Below, piece by piece: positions 34,883 through 46,508 of a DNA stretch of 64,000 nt. Every line of letters begins with the position of its first letter. Within the stretch, counting starts at the first letter, position 1. Both the position numbers and the translations under genes were made by a program. Under the pieces are notes generated by a model. It did not search any database. It had not been told where the DNA came from and was given only the letters and a program-made list of their open reading frames with translations. This DNA is from Pteria penguin (lineage: Eukaryota; Mollusca; Bivalvia; Pterioida; Pteriidae): the NCBI GenBank assembly GCA_035048485.1, contig CM068581.1, positions 10,994,864 through 11,058,863 of the forward strand, given 5' to 3'.

Positions 34883-36971
34883 TGGTCCACTGCAGAACAA
34901 CCCATTTTTTTTTTTACTAAAACGGCCGAACTTTGTAGTATTTTGACAATGGATATCGACTTTTATTGAAGAATAGATTTTTTTTTTCACCTAGTGTTTA
35001 AATTAGACTTGATACAGATAGTTAGAGGGCAAATAATTCGACATTTGTGATAAATTGCTTTTAGCATAGAATTATTCCTTTTTTCGTGTGGGCCGTTTTA
35101 TTTTTGGACCGTTCTGACTATACACCATAATTTTGCTTTTTATAGCGATTGGAGATGACAATCATATCTTTTATGTTCAAGAGAATAAAGCATGACAAGG
35201 GCAGTGTAACTTTTAAAACAGTAATGATTCTATGGTTTTCATCATGATCAAGGGTAGATGCCATGCCTCACGAGATATTTTATCAAAGTTAACCAATTAT
35301 AAACTTCATTTCACTATAATTGTTCTTCCATAATGAAATGTGTAAATTCTTCTTTTCTTGAATTTGTTATCAACTGTATTTTAACTCTAATTTAATCTTT
35401 TGCTATTTGACCAATTCCCCAAGGACTTACTAAAAGCCCGGCTATCAGTACTGTAAGTACTTTGATTAATCATTGTTATGTCAAATTGATATTTATACAT
35501 ACAACTATCATCATCATTGATTCTAGCAGATGTTACCTTACGTCCCAGTGTTTTTTACTTGAGCAGATATTTATGTGAACATTATTGGGGTGTTATGTTC
35601 AAAAGTGTCTTCTGCATGACTTTTATTCTATTGTCAAATATCACAAGTTCCGAAAAACGGAGTTAACGGTCTTTGACATTCCCTTTTGTGAATGCTACTC
35701 TGGACCTGAAGTCAAGCAGGGAAGAGAGTGTCCAGTAGACAGGGACGTATATAACACATGGTCTTCTTATTTTAGCATAAACTTATCTCTGTTTACATTA
35801 TGAAAAAGTTGAAGATAATGAACATTATAAGGTAATGGCAAATAATGATATTCAGTTTATGTTTTAATTTGCTCTCTCAACCTAAGAAATCCTTTATGGC
35901 AGTAGCATCTTTTTCATACTGTTCATAAAATACACAAAGAATATTTCTACAATATACTGTACTTTGAATATGGAACATATATAATGTATACTGTAAAAGA
36001 TACATAAGAATTTCTTAATGTCAATAATATTTATAATAATAAAGCCTGTGAAATTGAAAAAAACATCTTTAATCAATAGTTAGCAAGTATTATTTACATT
36101 TATGCCAAATTCTGAGTTAGCATAATCATGACAATGCTTGTATAGAACATATGTTGCCACAAAGAAAAACTTTAATCAATGATAAGAACAAAAGCTGTGC
36201 CTGAGTTCTTTTATGTAACATCAAGATCTACTGAAAATCAATATACAACACTTATCCACTCATTTGTAATTGAGTGTGTTAGCCTCACAGCGGCAGTAAA
36301 CCTCAAATAAATGATTATGATTCTCTCACTATTGAAGTGAGAGTATTACATTTAAACGAAATCTAATCAAAAACTGAATGCACAAAAAAGGTATAAATAT
36401 CATGTAAAGTGTAATTCATGTGTAATTCTTGTACACATGTAAATATATCACAAATTGCATATAAAATGTTACAATCCCAGTAAAATTCTTCTACTGAAGG
36501 TTCTCACATTCTTAAAGAATATTAGGCCTAACTATCTGTAACATGATTTACCATATATATTGTCATGATTATGCAGATACATTTAATCCAATCACCTACA
36601 TTTCTTCCATTTAAAGAGTCAACCTCTTGTACAAATGTTTTGTATATGAAATTCTGCTCATAAATCTGGTAACAATTCATAAGAAAATAAAAATATTTAA
36701 GGTATATTCCAATTACACGTAGTATTCATATAATCATTCCTTGACTTTTCTTAATTCCTGAGAAAGTCCTCATTATGTTTACAGATTCTTCAGTGCAATA
36801 GTTAAGGAGTAGGTACATGATTTTCATGCAAATGAATTTGAGAAATGATTACAGAAAATGACACTACAAAAGTCTTTACAAAAGTCCTATCTTAGTCTTT
36901 TCTCCATCATTTAGGTCAAATCCCAAACACTTTCCAAATCCAAAACCATTCTAAATGTGTTGTGTGAAGTA
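34883..36971. other. AT-rich; includes the 3' flank of SERF and one possible exon
   Basis: No repeats recognised. The part next to 36,972 should hold the 3'UTR of the minus-strand SERF gene, but I could not fix its polyadenylation site. Confidence 0.4.
35585..35803 (+). CDS. Possible orphan exon or small ORF, unrecognised
   Basis: A 72-residue open frame with protein-like composition. It includes 'KYHKFRKTELTVFDIPFCEC' and 'KQGRECPVDRDVYNTW', with several Cys and balanced charged and aromatic residues in an otherwise AT-rich stretch. A pyrimidine-rich 'ttgattctagcag' acceptor-like site lies ~60 bp upstream. No domain is recognised and no donor is obvious, since the frame runs to a TGA. It may be a terminal exon of an unseen gene or chance. 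Confidence 0.2.
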   Translation: MGCYVQKCLLHDFYSIVKYHKFRKTELTVFDIPFCECYSGPEVKQGRECPVDRDVYNTWSSYFSINLSLFTL

Positions 36972-39900
36972 TCATTTACTTGCCCCACCCTCTGCACCTG
37001 CTGCTTTCTTCTCTTGTTTCTGTCGCATTATTTCAGCATCTCTGTTATTGAAAATTTGACTGATTTACATGATTAAGATATCTTAAATATCAAGTAATGC
37101 AAAATTATTAAATGAATTCTAATGTCTTACCTCTATGCAATTTTTATTTTAGAATGTTTTACCACAGAAAGTAAACTGTAGATAGATATAAAACCTTTCA
37201 TCAATGTTTATTCCTTACCGATGTCTTCTTTCCTCCAAAGTTAAGCCTTTATTGCCTCCTTTCTCACATGATGATTTCTTTTTATCTAACTCCTTTTGTT
37301 TTTTGGCTGCTTTTTCTCTTGATTTCTCTCTTTGATTACCACCTTTAAAAAAGGTATATTTGTATAGATATTCCACAGGAAAAGCTTGTGAAAACTACAA
37401 AATGTGGCCATCTATTCAATTTCCCTCTTCTGAAATTTTCAGCAACAGGCTTTTATAAACTACAGAAAAAATTAATTTCACTTAATCACATTATTTTTTA
37501 CACTCATTTCGTTTAACTCAAGCTCAAACCATAGATTATAGACAAAACAGTTTCCATCAACATTTGAGGAATTCTCAGCTGCTCAAATGTCATTTATTTT
37601 GCATGAAAATACTCAAACACTCTTACTGTCACTTAGTGAGTCAAGTTTCACAAACAGGCATTTGCATACCTGCCAACTTTCACTTTTAGGAGTGCTGTTG
37701 GGGTAATGACTACCATTCAGAATTGATGTGGGAATCATAGTGTGTGACACCCTTTTTTCACATATCCAATTTTGTTCTTTGCCAAGCTTTTTGGAGCTCA
37801 TGCAATATTGATAAAGAAATAATTAAATACATACATGTTATCCACATTTAGAATACCGGTACCTTTATTCAAAACTGAATCAATGAAAAATATCTTTATT
37901 CAAAAAAGAATCAAGAAATTTATTGAAGTACATGTAATCTTACTGGACTTAAGACATTTAAGGACATAGCCGGCTCACAAAACTTTCATATCTCTGCACT
38001 AAAGGGTTCCTCAAATCAAATGCAGTTGATGACAAGAAAGATAACTCTAATTTAATCATAAATAAAGCTGCAGGATTCCTTGAAGAATTTTTTTTTTGTC
38101 TTTTCACACAAAGGTTTATGTGGAAAGGTTTCAATGTCTTTGCTTTATTTAGGTGATTATGTATCCAATATATTTTATTTCAAATTTGAAGAGAAAATAT
38201 CCACCAGAAAAGAAGATACTGAGTAATTTGTTGCTTTTGCCTATCCATGGCAATGAACAATGTTTGAATCAGTGAATCAATGAAGTTGATAAAACTCCAA
38301 TTTTTCATTTGGTAATCACATCAAACATCACTTTGAGTCTCTATTATAGACCATAAGAAGAAACTGGTTCAGTTGTGAAACTGAATAAGTAGGATATGAC
38401 CTTAATCAATTAATGAATTGTTGTATTTAGCACACTGAGGACCTCCTCAATTGGCACAAAGCAATCATGTATGTTGTTTTGGTTAGTCAACAAAAAAGAA
38501 CAAACAAGGTGTGATCATTCACTTCACTTCAGAAATCCTGATGAAATTTTCTTCAGCATAATCATGGAGAACATTCTGATTCTGTATTTAACTATTTCAA
38601 AAAAGTATACAGTAAAACTCACTTAAAGCGAACACGAATATTGCGAATTTATGTTTATAACAAAGTTTTTCTTATTCCCTGGCCAGAAATGTGCATAATC
38701 TATACATTTTTTCTATGTTTATTGTGAATTTGTTTATAGTGAATTTACGGTTATTGCGAATCATTTTCCAGACCCCCAAATTTTAAATCCAACGTTTACA
38801 GCGAAGTCAAAATTTCGGATTTCTGATACAAAATTTTTCAAATAGTCTATACATACAACTATCAAGACACAAAAAAACTATATTTATTGAAGTTTACTTA
38901 GGGACTCATCATTTTTAGATCGGGACTCACCAAATTTTGGTGGGACTCACCATTTTTAAAAGTGGTGAGTCCCAGGACTCAACATTTGAGAACGCTAGTG
39001 AGAACTTTGAATAGATCAATGCATTATGTACTTTTAAACAGTTTAGCATAATTATTCCCAGTAAGCTAATACATGTATACTCGATGACATGGTTAATTGC
39101 CTTGGGTGGGTTTCATAGTAATAATCTGTTATTAGTATTACTGGTGTGTTTGTATACTATTTGAGATAACATATACAATAAAATGTACTAAGCCAGGACC
39201 AAGAGTCAGATTCTAACCATAGCCACTTGAACAAACGTATCTAGCCCCAGTGAGGGCCTTTTGGCCCAGGAGAAGACTTCTAGAAGCATATGAAGATGTT
39301 CTTCTCAGTATGTTTCAAAATTTATCATCCATTGAATCTTTTCTTAATGTCAAATAAAAACAATCTATAATCAGTGACTTCTTTAAAGAATTTAAATTAT
39401 CTGAACATTTTTGTTTACTTTTATGTAAATAAAGAGTTCAGCACCTATTCAGTGCTACTTGTTTGTTTTCTTCGTGTAGTACGAATGCGTTATAAGGTAT
39501 AACGAACTTCGCTATATCAATATAGGGAATTACGGTTATAACGAAGTTTTACTGGCATCCCCTGTAAGCGAGTTTTACTGTTACGAGACAACCCTTGGCT
39601 AATTTCACCAAATGTTGGTGATCATACATGTACATGGTCCTGGTAAGCACTTTACTTTAGCTAAGAAAATGTCTAAATGGCATACTAATAATTCAAATGA
39701 ATAATACATCATTTGAAGTTCTAATTTCTATTGAAATGGTTTGGCTCACGTATGAACCGTTTCAATAAAAATTAGTGAAGTTCAAACAACTCGTCTGAGC
39801 TTGGCATTTCACCATTAATTAAAAAATTGGAAATGAAACATTCTGAATGTTTAAAAATGCAAGAGTAATTTACCTATATTAGAATGTGTGATCATGGGGG

Positions 39901-40655
39901 TGAATAGCTCTATTTCTAGTATTTGCAAGGCCTGCGGGAATTATACTAGCTTGCAGGTGACAGCACTCATTTGCATTTGCCTAGTCTACATAGGTTCAAA
40001 CGTAGTAAATCATTTACATTTTTTGAATTCTCTGATGAATTTCCAATAGCACATGTTTTAGTAGATTGGTGTTTTACGTCGCTTTCTACAATATTTCAGT
40101 TTTATCGTGACATGGAAGCAGGAAGTTACCTAGTCCGACAAATCTGAGGAAGGGCATTTTTATCATTTGTCGTTATGCCGGTAGGCATAACGACAAATGT
40201 TACAAATGCCCTTCGTCAGATTTGTCGGACTAGAGGTTACCACCCTCTTAAACATAGTGGCACAACCCAGATGGCCGCAAATAAGGTACAGTAAAATTTC
40301 TTTGATATGTACAATAATATAGCCTATATAGCCCCGGTCCTCTAAACTTAACTAAGGCCCATTTACATTTCGTTGATTGACTGTACTAACTCTTATTCTT
40401 AATCTATACTGTAGAGTGAAAATATACATGGTCGTTTGTAAATCAATGTTGGCTGAGAAAAACACCCCTAGTAAAAAGAAGTGCGTGGCAGGTCAAGGAT
40501 GCCATGTTACTCGAAATCATTTGATTTTACATCCTACAACTAAAAGTACAAAGATAACAAGTATTGTACATGTACATGTACTGAGGAAATTCGAACAATC
40601 ACAGTTCACAAATTTTGTTTAACAGCGAGTTATTTAATTTGTACTTACGTGTCAT
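36972..40655 (-). CDS. SERF: Small EDRK-rich factor (SERF/4F5 family), three exons
   Basis: Coding exons on the minus strand are 40,655-40,649, 37,342-37,219 and 37,041-36,972, totalling 201 bp and 66 residues. Exon 1 is only ATGACAC. The joined start reads MTRGNQRE, the family's N-terminal signature. The protein continues with a Lys-rich helix ('AAKKQKELDKKKSS') and the second conserved block 'RDAEIMRQKQEKK', ending 'GGASK'. Splice sites are canonical: donors GTAAGT (after 40,649) and GTAAGG (after 37,219), acceptors AAAG before 37,342 and ACAG before 37,041. SERF proteins are small, charged, disordered modulators of amyloid aggregation that also bind RNA (established for the family). Usual length is ~60 residues, so this is complete. 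Intron 1 (3.3 kb) contains two TIR elements. Confidence 0.93.
38610..39580. mobile_element. Non-autonomous Tigger/pogo-like TIR element in SERF intron 1
   Basis: The left end 'cagtaaaactcacttaaagc' at 38,610 and the right end 'gtaagcgagttttactg' at 39,580 are inverted. A TA precedes the left end and 'tta' follows the right. The interior has repeated 'gcgaat' and 'ttataacgaag' motifs typical of pogo/Tigger MITEs. No transposase is present. Confidence 0.7.
40131..40232. mobile_element. 102-bp near-perfect hairpin MITE with 9-bp target duplication
   Basis: 'tagtccgacaaatctgagga' at 40,131 pairs with the end at 40,232, and the two arms cover nearly the whole element. Flanks are 'gaagttacc' (40,122-40,130) and 'gaggttacc' (40,233-40,241), one mismatch in nine. 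It lies in SERF intron 1, ~420 bp from exon 1. Confidence 0.85.
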
Positions 40656-40788
40656 TTTCTGTGTCTTCTTGAAAAAAATTCCTCTGACTGTAGATCTACT
40701 ATAATTGTGAACGATAAAAATTATCCGTTGGCAAAATTTGTTTTCGTTATTTGCGCATGCGCAAATATAAAAGAAGGGGGGATTGTTA
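40656..40788 (-). promoter_or_regulatory. Probable SERF promoter with NRF1-type site
   Basis: The perfect palindrome 'ttgcgcatgcgcaa' at 40,751-40,764 matches the NRF1 consensus YGCGCAYGCGCR. It lies ~100 bp upstream of the SERF ATG, where NRF1 sites of housekeeping promoters are usually found. The transcription start itself is not determined. Confidence 0.65.
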
Positions 40789-40876
40789 TTGACTGGCAGA
40801 ACCGTTCTCGGTTTCCTTTTTTACTAACGAATGAAGAGAAACGTAAAGGAGAAAATCGAGAACGGTTGTCAGTCAA
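40789..40876. mobile_element. 88-bp MITE with perfect 9-bp target duplication
   Basis: Imperfect TIRs 'ttgactggcagaaccgttct' and its counterpart ending 'gtcagtcaa' bound an 88-bp insert. It is flanked by the perfect repeat 'ggattgtta' at 40,780-40,788 and 40,877-40,885. Confidence 0.85.
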
Positions 40877-40894
40877 GGATTGTTATTGTTTGTA

Positions 40895-42366
40895 GGCCCT
40901 CACTAAAATTAGTAGTCGGAGTCCGAGTCGGATTCGAGAAATGTCAGATTCGAAACACATAATTACAGATTTCTTCCTTATTATTGCTTTGTTCGTAATA
41001 AAACTTTCAGAAAACATTGTTAGTGGCATATTTTATTTGATTAGACAGAAATAATGTACCACTACGTTGTTAATTCGATAATTCAGGGCATTTTCTATAT
41101 GCTCCCACACTAAAATTAGTAGTCGGATTTGAAGGCGGAGTCGAGAGTTCTAGCTGGAATATGACGAATCTACCATTATTTCCTAGATGAATGTATTGAA
41201 TAAATGTTTATTACTTAAATGTAGAGTGAAATAATAAAAAAATGTAATATGTAATGTCGGAGTTCAAATATAAACGGGCGGAGTCGGATACGAGTACTTA
41301 AACAGTGTGTGCTAATGTGTAATAAAGAAAAAAACATTGATAGTTTCTCTAATTACAGTCATTAACACCATATTTTTCAATCAAGGAAATGTTGATTTTT
41401 GACGTTGTACCTATTTAGATTCATTAGCTTTATATATTTTAATCAAGAAAATATCATTTGCCACATTATCATAATAACGGTTCATGAGCATTTTAATTGC
41501 ATCGTAATTATCTCATGACATTGATATTTGTGAAGTTTTCTGTTTAAATGAGAATGCATATTTTCTTGATTGGGAAATTACTGAAACATTGTGCTGGTGA
41601 AATATCTATTCATTACATTAATTAAATAAAAAACAAAGAACACCAATGTATATTCGTATCCGACTCCGCCCGTTTATATGCGAACTCCGACACTATACTT
41701 GTTCTAGATCGGCGTTTGTCATTAAGTTTTTGTCATATATCGCAATATTTTACTTGGTTTATAGGCATTTATCATGGGGGGTGTTTGTTTAAAATATATT
41801 CATTTGAAAATATATGGATTATATTTCAGACATAGTATCATGTAATTAAAAGTTTAATGTATAATCTAGCACTTCAGATCCGACTACACAGTGTTTAAAT
41901 ACTCGTATCCAACTCCGCCCGTTTATATTTGAACTCCGACATTCCAAACTCGCTAGATCCTATCTAAGCATAAATAAACATTGATATATATACATATTTT
42001 CCGCGTATACATATTACATTTTTTTATTATTTCACTCTACATTTAAGTAACAAACATTTATTCAATACATTCATCTAGCAAATAATGGTAGATTCGTCAT
42101 ATTCCAGCTAGAACTCTCGACTCCGCTTTCAAATCCGACTACTAATTTTAGTGTGGGAGCATATAGAAAATGCCCTGAATTATCGAATTAACGACATAGT
42201 GGTACATTATTTCTATCGAATCAAATAAAATATGCCACTAACAATGTTTTCTGAAAGTTTTATTACAAACAAAGCAATAATAAGGAAGAAATCTGTAATT
42301 ATGTGTTTCGAATCCGACATTTCTCGAATCCGACTCGGACTCCGACTACTAATTTTAGTGAGGGCC
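40895..42366. mobile_element. 1.47-kb long-TIR element with perfect 9-bp target duplication
   Basis: The left arm from 'ggccctcactaaaattagta' (40,895) is nearly identical to the reverse complement of the right arm ending 'gtgagggcc' at 42,366, over ~360 bp. Both ends are flanked by 'ttgtttgta' (40,886-40,894 and 42,367-42,375). Subterminal repeats 'actaaaattagtagtcgga' (twice per arm) and a 'gggcggagtcgg' motif (three times) suggest transposase-binding sites. Long TIRs with 9-bp duplications fit a Mutator-like (MULE) non-autonomous element, but the class is inferred. No transposase is present. Confidence 0.9.
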
Positions 42367-42375
42367 TTGTTTGTA

Positions 42376-42659
42376 TCTTCCGCCTATCGACAGGCGCACC
42401 TAGCCTGGTTGCTGGTAATGTCTACCACACGTGTTGTCTAAATGTTGGGTTATTCGAGGAAAAAAAATAATATAGATACAGAGGATTTGTGCACAAGCTA
42501 TCTACCTGTTCCTAACAGAGAATACATTGAGTAGGAAATATACTGTACAGTATAACACAGACACCTCGCTGTTCGTTCTGTTTCACGTAATGTACTATCC
42601 TTCACAAGAACTACGCCGGAATTTACTATTACTGTACTGTCAATACACAACTGTAGAAT
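42376..42659. other. No supported gene
   Basis: Nothing recognised. Confidence 0.4.
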
Positions 42660-43640
42660 CTCATCCACTGAAAGATTGCTCCAGGCATCGGGATCACACT
42701 CATGGTCAATAATAGTCTTCAGATATATATGCCTTTCGATACTTCAGTAGAGATCTACACTCGAGAATCATATGACGATAGTCTTCTGGAGAGCTTCTGT
42801 ATAGCAAACGAGTAGGATCGACTTGGAACCGGTTAAATTTACTGATATTACTTTGAACTAAATATGTTCCCGTTAACAGACGGCTTTTCACTACTCCTCT
42901 TCTGACATCACGTGTGTTACAATCGAGATATCTCCATACAATATGTTGCTACACCTGGATAACGTGGATTTTCCTACACATTCCTCTATTAGGGCTTTGT
43001 TCAAATACTAGTTAATTGCATTGCGTACAGTACTTTTCCACGCCTCTTTTGATGGGACGCACTCCTGTAAGGTTTGTACTGATGGGAGGTTATATTTTTC
43101 CAGTATACTTTTTATATAAATAAATCAGCTGGCTGATGAATCTTCCTTCAAACAGAATTGTCTGTTCATAATACTATTGAGGGTAGAAATACCAATATGA
43201 ATGATGTAAACCAAGACCGTAAGACCACGCAGGTGAAGTTCAGCTTCTATAGGACGAGCTCCAAGCAATAGATAGGTGATGCCCCTTGCTGACCGTTGTG
43301 AAAGACTTTGTATGGTTCACAAAACAGATATGTGGAAACTTTACAGTTGAGCGATACAGTTCTTATCAAGAACAAACGTTTCCAGACCATACAGAAGACG
43401 ATGGATGACATATACTGAGTACATCCTGAAACACACTTTTGACGAGAGACCGTTTGTACTATGTAGTCCTGGCGACTTAAGACTACAGAAGGTACGCCTT
43501 GTACACCTTTCTTCAACATTGGCTTGAGATTCTCCTATGGAAGAGCGAGTGAGTCCTAAGTGTGCTGCCTGTGGAGAAACTGTCATTTCCATGTCTCCTA
43601 ACTTCCAGTTAGATATACTTCATGGAAGTTTCTAGGTACG
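42660..43640 (-). pseudogene. Non-LTR retrotransposon RT C-terminal relic
   Basis: On the minus strand the text runs through 'MYSVYVIHRLLYGLETFVL', 'LLLGARPIEAELHLRGLTVL' and 'RLLTGTYLVQSNISKFNRFQ' to 'SSPEDYRHMILECRSL'. These correspond to the post-RT 'LLYGLE' region and the degenerate C-terminal Cys/His motif (family form CPLC...ED..H...EC) of mobile-element polymerases. Several stops and frameshifts break it, and both Cys of the first pair are lost. The catalytic RT core is absent. It is a different lineage from the L1-like copies. Confidence 0.75.
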
Positions 43641-43643
43641 ATT

Positions 43644-43787
43644 CACTGGCGGATTTAAAGCCCCCCCCCCCCCTTTTCGCCACATATTTACATGTAAAAA
43701 TCCAGATTTGGCACCAAAAATGACCGAGTACTTTGGCTAATTCACATGTGCCCCCCTCCCCTTTTAAAAATTCTGGATCCGCCACTG
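43644..43787. mobile_element. ~144-bp MITE ('ca.tggcggat' TIR)
   Basis: Left end 'cactggcggatttaa' and right end 'ggatccgccactg' are inverted. The interior has a C run and 'cccccctccccttttaaaaa'. The 'cagtggcggatcc' terminus is common to a widespread invertebrate MITE type (recalled, not searched). No clear duplication. Confidence 0.7.
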
Positions 43788-44239
43788 CGATCCTCTAGTG
43801 ACTAGCATGGGACACCAACCTTTTTGCGAGTCGGAGAGCATGGGACCCGATTTGGGTTTTTTTTACATACATAAGGTCATGGGGTCCGAGTTTTATTAAA
43901 ATTAATTCATTCTGCACGGTCCCATGTTTTGATAAATAATATAAATCAAAGGCCTGAAGGGCCATAAAGGCATCGAGCAGGATTGATTATCAAGCCGTTT
44001 AAAGTGCAAGTGGGACAATGAGCAACTATGTTGATTAATTTCTTTAAATTAACTATGACTGGATGCATGTGACAACAAGGGTATGATAGTAGGTATCCGG
44101 ACATTTGTCCTGGCAAGCTAAACACTAGAGCTGTCCTAACGGGACAAATACCCCACCCGGCAAAAAAGTTGAACATGCAATAATTCAGGAAGCTGAACAT
44201 TTAGTCTTGCCAAAATCCAACCATACATGTGTTTAGTCA
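43788..44239. other. No supported gene
   Basis: A minus frame at 43,946-44,200 has no recognised domain. Confidence 0.4.
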
Positions 44240-45110
44240 CCAAAGAAACAGCGACTTTGAACTATGCCACACCCTTGGGTCATGGGCAACAATCCTGTGA
44301 AATATTATCCAAATATATTAACCCAATAAAAAGATATTGCCTGGACAGGATCTTTAACACAAAGTGCACAGTGACCTTGATTGCTGATCTTAGGTCAAGG
44401 TCATGACACACCCTTGGGTCATGGGCAATAATCCTGTGAGATATTATCCAAATCTATTGACCAAATAAAAAGATACGACCCGGACACGATTTTAATAACC
44501 AAGTCCACATTGAACTTGACCTTTGAACTTGGGGCAAGGCCATGACACACCCTTGGGCGGTGGGCAACAATCCTGTGAAATATTATCTAAATCTATCGAC
44601 CCCACATAAAGATATGGCCCGGATAATATTTTAACATCCCAAGTCCACAGTAACCCCCGCCTTTGACCTATGACCTTGAGGCAAGGTCATGACACATCCT
44701 TAGGCAATGGGCAACACTAAATCCATCCACCCAGTAAAAAGATATGGTCCGGACAGAATTTAACAACGAAGTCCATATTGACCTTGACCTTTGACCTTGG
44801 GTTAAGGTCATGACACACCCTTAGGTCATGGACAACAATCCTGTGAAATATTATCCAAATCTATTGACCAAATAAATAGTTATGCTCCGGACACAAAGTG
44901 GCCCAGGATTTACTATCAAAGAGGTCTTAAGCCAAGGTCAAGGTCACAATGACCAAATTTTGACACATCCCGTTCCCATGAGGCATTCACATACCAAGTT
45001 TAATAATCCTGAGTCCTATGGTACAAGCGGACACGAATCGGGACGCACGGACATGGTGATTCCTATATAGCCCCTCCCCCCAAACTTCCTTGGCGGGGGT
45101 ATCATGATAG
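44240..45110 (-). repeat. Diverged tandem-repeat element, inverted copy
   Basis: Units of ~130-150 bp contain 'ggtcatgacacacccttggg', 'atcctgtgaaatattatcca' and 'aaagatatggcccgga', the reverse complement of the family at 1,181-2,540. The terminus 'ccccaaacttccttggcggg' near 45,077-45,105 matches the start of the other copy. Confidence 0.85.
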
Positions 45111-45172
45111 ATATTTCCAAGTCCTTGAAATTTGGAATCCCAAGTCTATAGAGTACATCAACGACTCTGGTG

Positions 45173-45764
45173 CAGTAACTCTCGTTACAGCGGCCATGTC
45201 TGTATTTCTGAATTTTGCCGTCTAAACGAATTTAAAATTGCTGCTATTTCGTATAAAACGATATAAACCAAAATTGTTCAATTAATAAACTTGGAGACAA
45301 CTATAATTACGGCCATTACCGAACTCTATTGTGTTCTGTTTAATTTATATGTACAGTGTATGTAATGTATAAAATATTTACGAAGAAATATTGAGTGTAG
45401 AATAAACATATTCCAGTTGTTGCATAATTAGTGATTTATTATTTCAAATGAAGCCATATGTACTGGTAAACGCATGTGCGTTGAAACAAAGCAAATAACA
45501 AACTAAAACGCGTGTCGGATATTTGGTGCGGTCAGCCGTGAAATCCCTTGCCGATAGATCCTAGATCGGCAGTTAAGGTAGTCTGCCGGTGTATAGAATT
45601 TTAATTGGTGTGAAAATGTACATTTGTGCTGTGCTGCCGATGCCAGAAGGCGAATATGCCGGTATAAAGAACACAAATAAGAGCATGTACTTTTATTACG
45701 GGCAGATTTCTGCCGATTTCGGAATATGTAGTTATTTCGAGTGACGTTGTAACGAGAGGGGACT
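45173..45764. repeat. Possible TIR element
   Basis: 'cagtaactctcgttaca' (45,173) is inverted relative to 'tgtaacgagaggggactg' (ends 45,764), with two mismatches. No target duplication seen and no internal coding signal. Confidence 0.45.
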
Positions 45765-46508
45765 GTATATACCATTGAGGTTTATTGACAACAAATAATG
45801 CAAATGCAGTTCAAACTTTCAAAATTCAATTCATTGCTGTATCTACAGTTGCATACTCATAACTACGCGCACAGTTCACAAATCGATCTTTAATGAAAAC
45901 ATGATATCATGTATCCTTACGCCCCAATATCTCAGTTTATAAACAACATTCGGAACAATCTCGCCTTTTACATGAAAAAGATCGAGGATATCCGAAAGCA
46001 TAAACGTCGAATCTGACCCGTGGTTAAGGTAAAATCTTTTATATACCTTCGCATAATTTAAACATGAATCACAATGTTTACGTATGTCATTTACGTCACA
46101 TTGCATATTAAACATTTCTACGAATAAATGTTTTGAGGCAATAGAAGACAATCAGGAAGTATAATTGCATTTCTAGAATCTAATATGAGCATGTAAAAGA
46201 AAGTACTATTTTCTTTCGCGAATGAGATTTGGCCAGGAAATGCGGGCGAAGAGGTAAAATTTTACGATCGCTATAGGCTCTCGATCATGCTTCGCATGCT
46301 CGATGCCTAAAATGATTGTGACCAGTGCCTAACCTTATTTATAAACTCTAAAAGTATAATACAGGTGGTGACTACATTACTTTCTACTATACGGAATAAA
46401 ATGGGGACATGGCATCACCTGATATACGACAGGAGTGGGGAATAACTTCAACACATAGACCTTATATACCGGAATTGGAAAGGAATATGACAACCTGATA
46501 GACACGTC
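45765..46508. other. No supported gene
   Basis: A minus frame of 91 codons at 45,876-46,151 has fairly protein-like composition ('MFNMQCDVNDIRKHCDSCLN') but no recognised family and no splice context. Confidence 0.35.

Noticed and set aside
37613..37801. 62-codon minus frame in SERF intron 1
   Set aside because: No domain, not needed for a complete SERF protein and lacks suitable splice sites.
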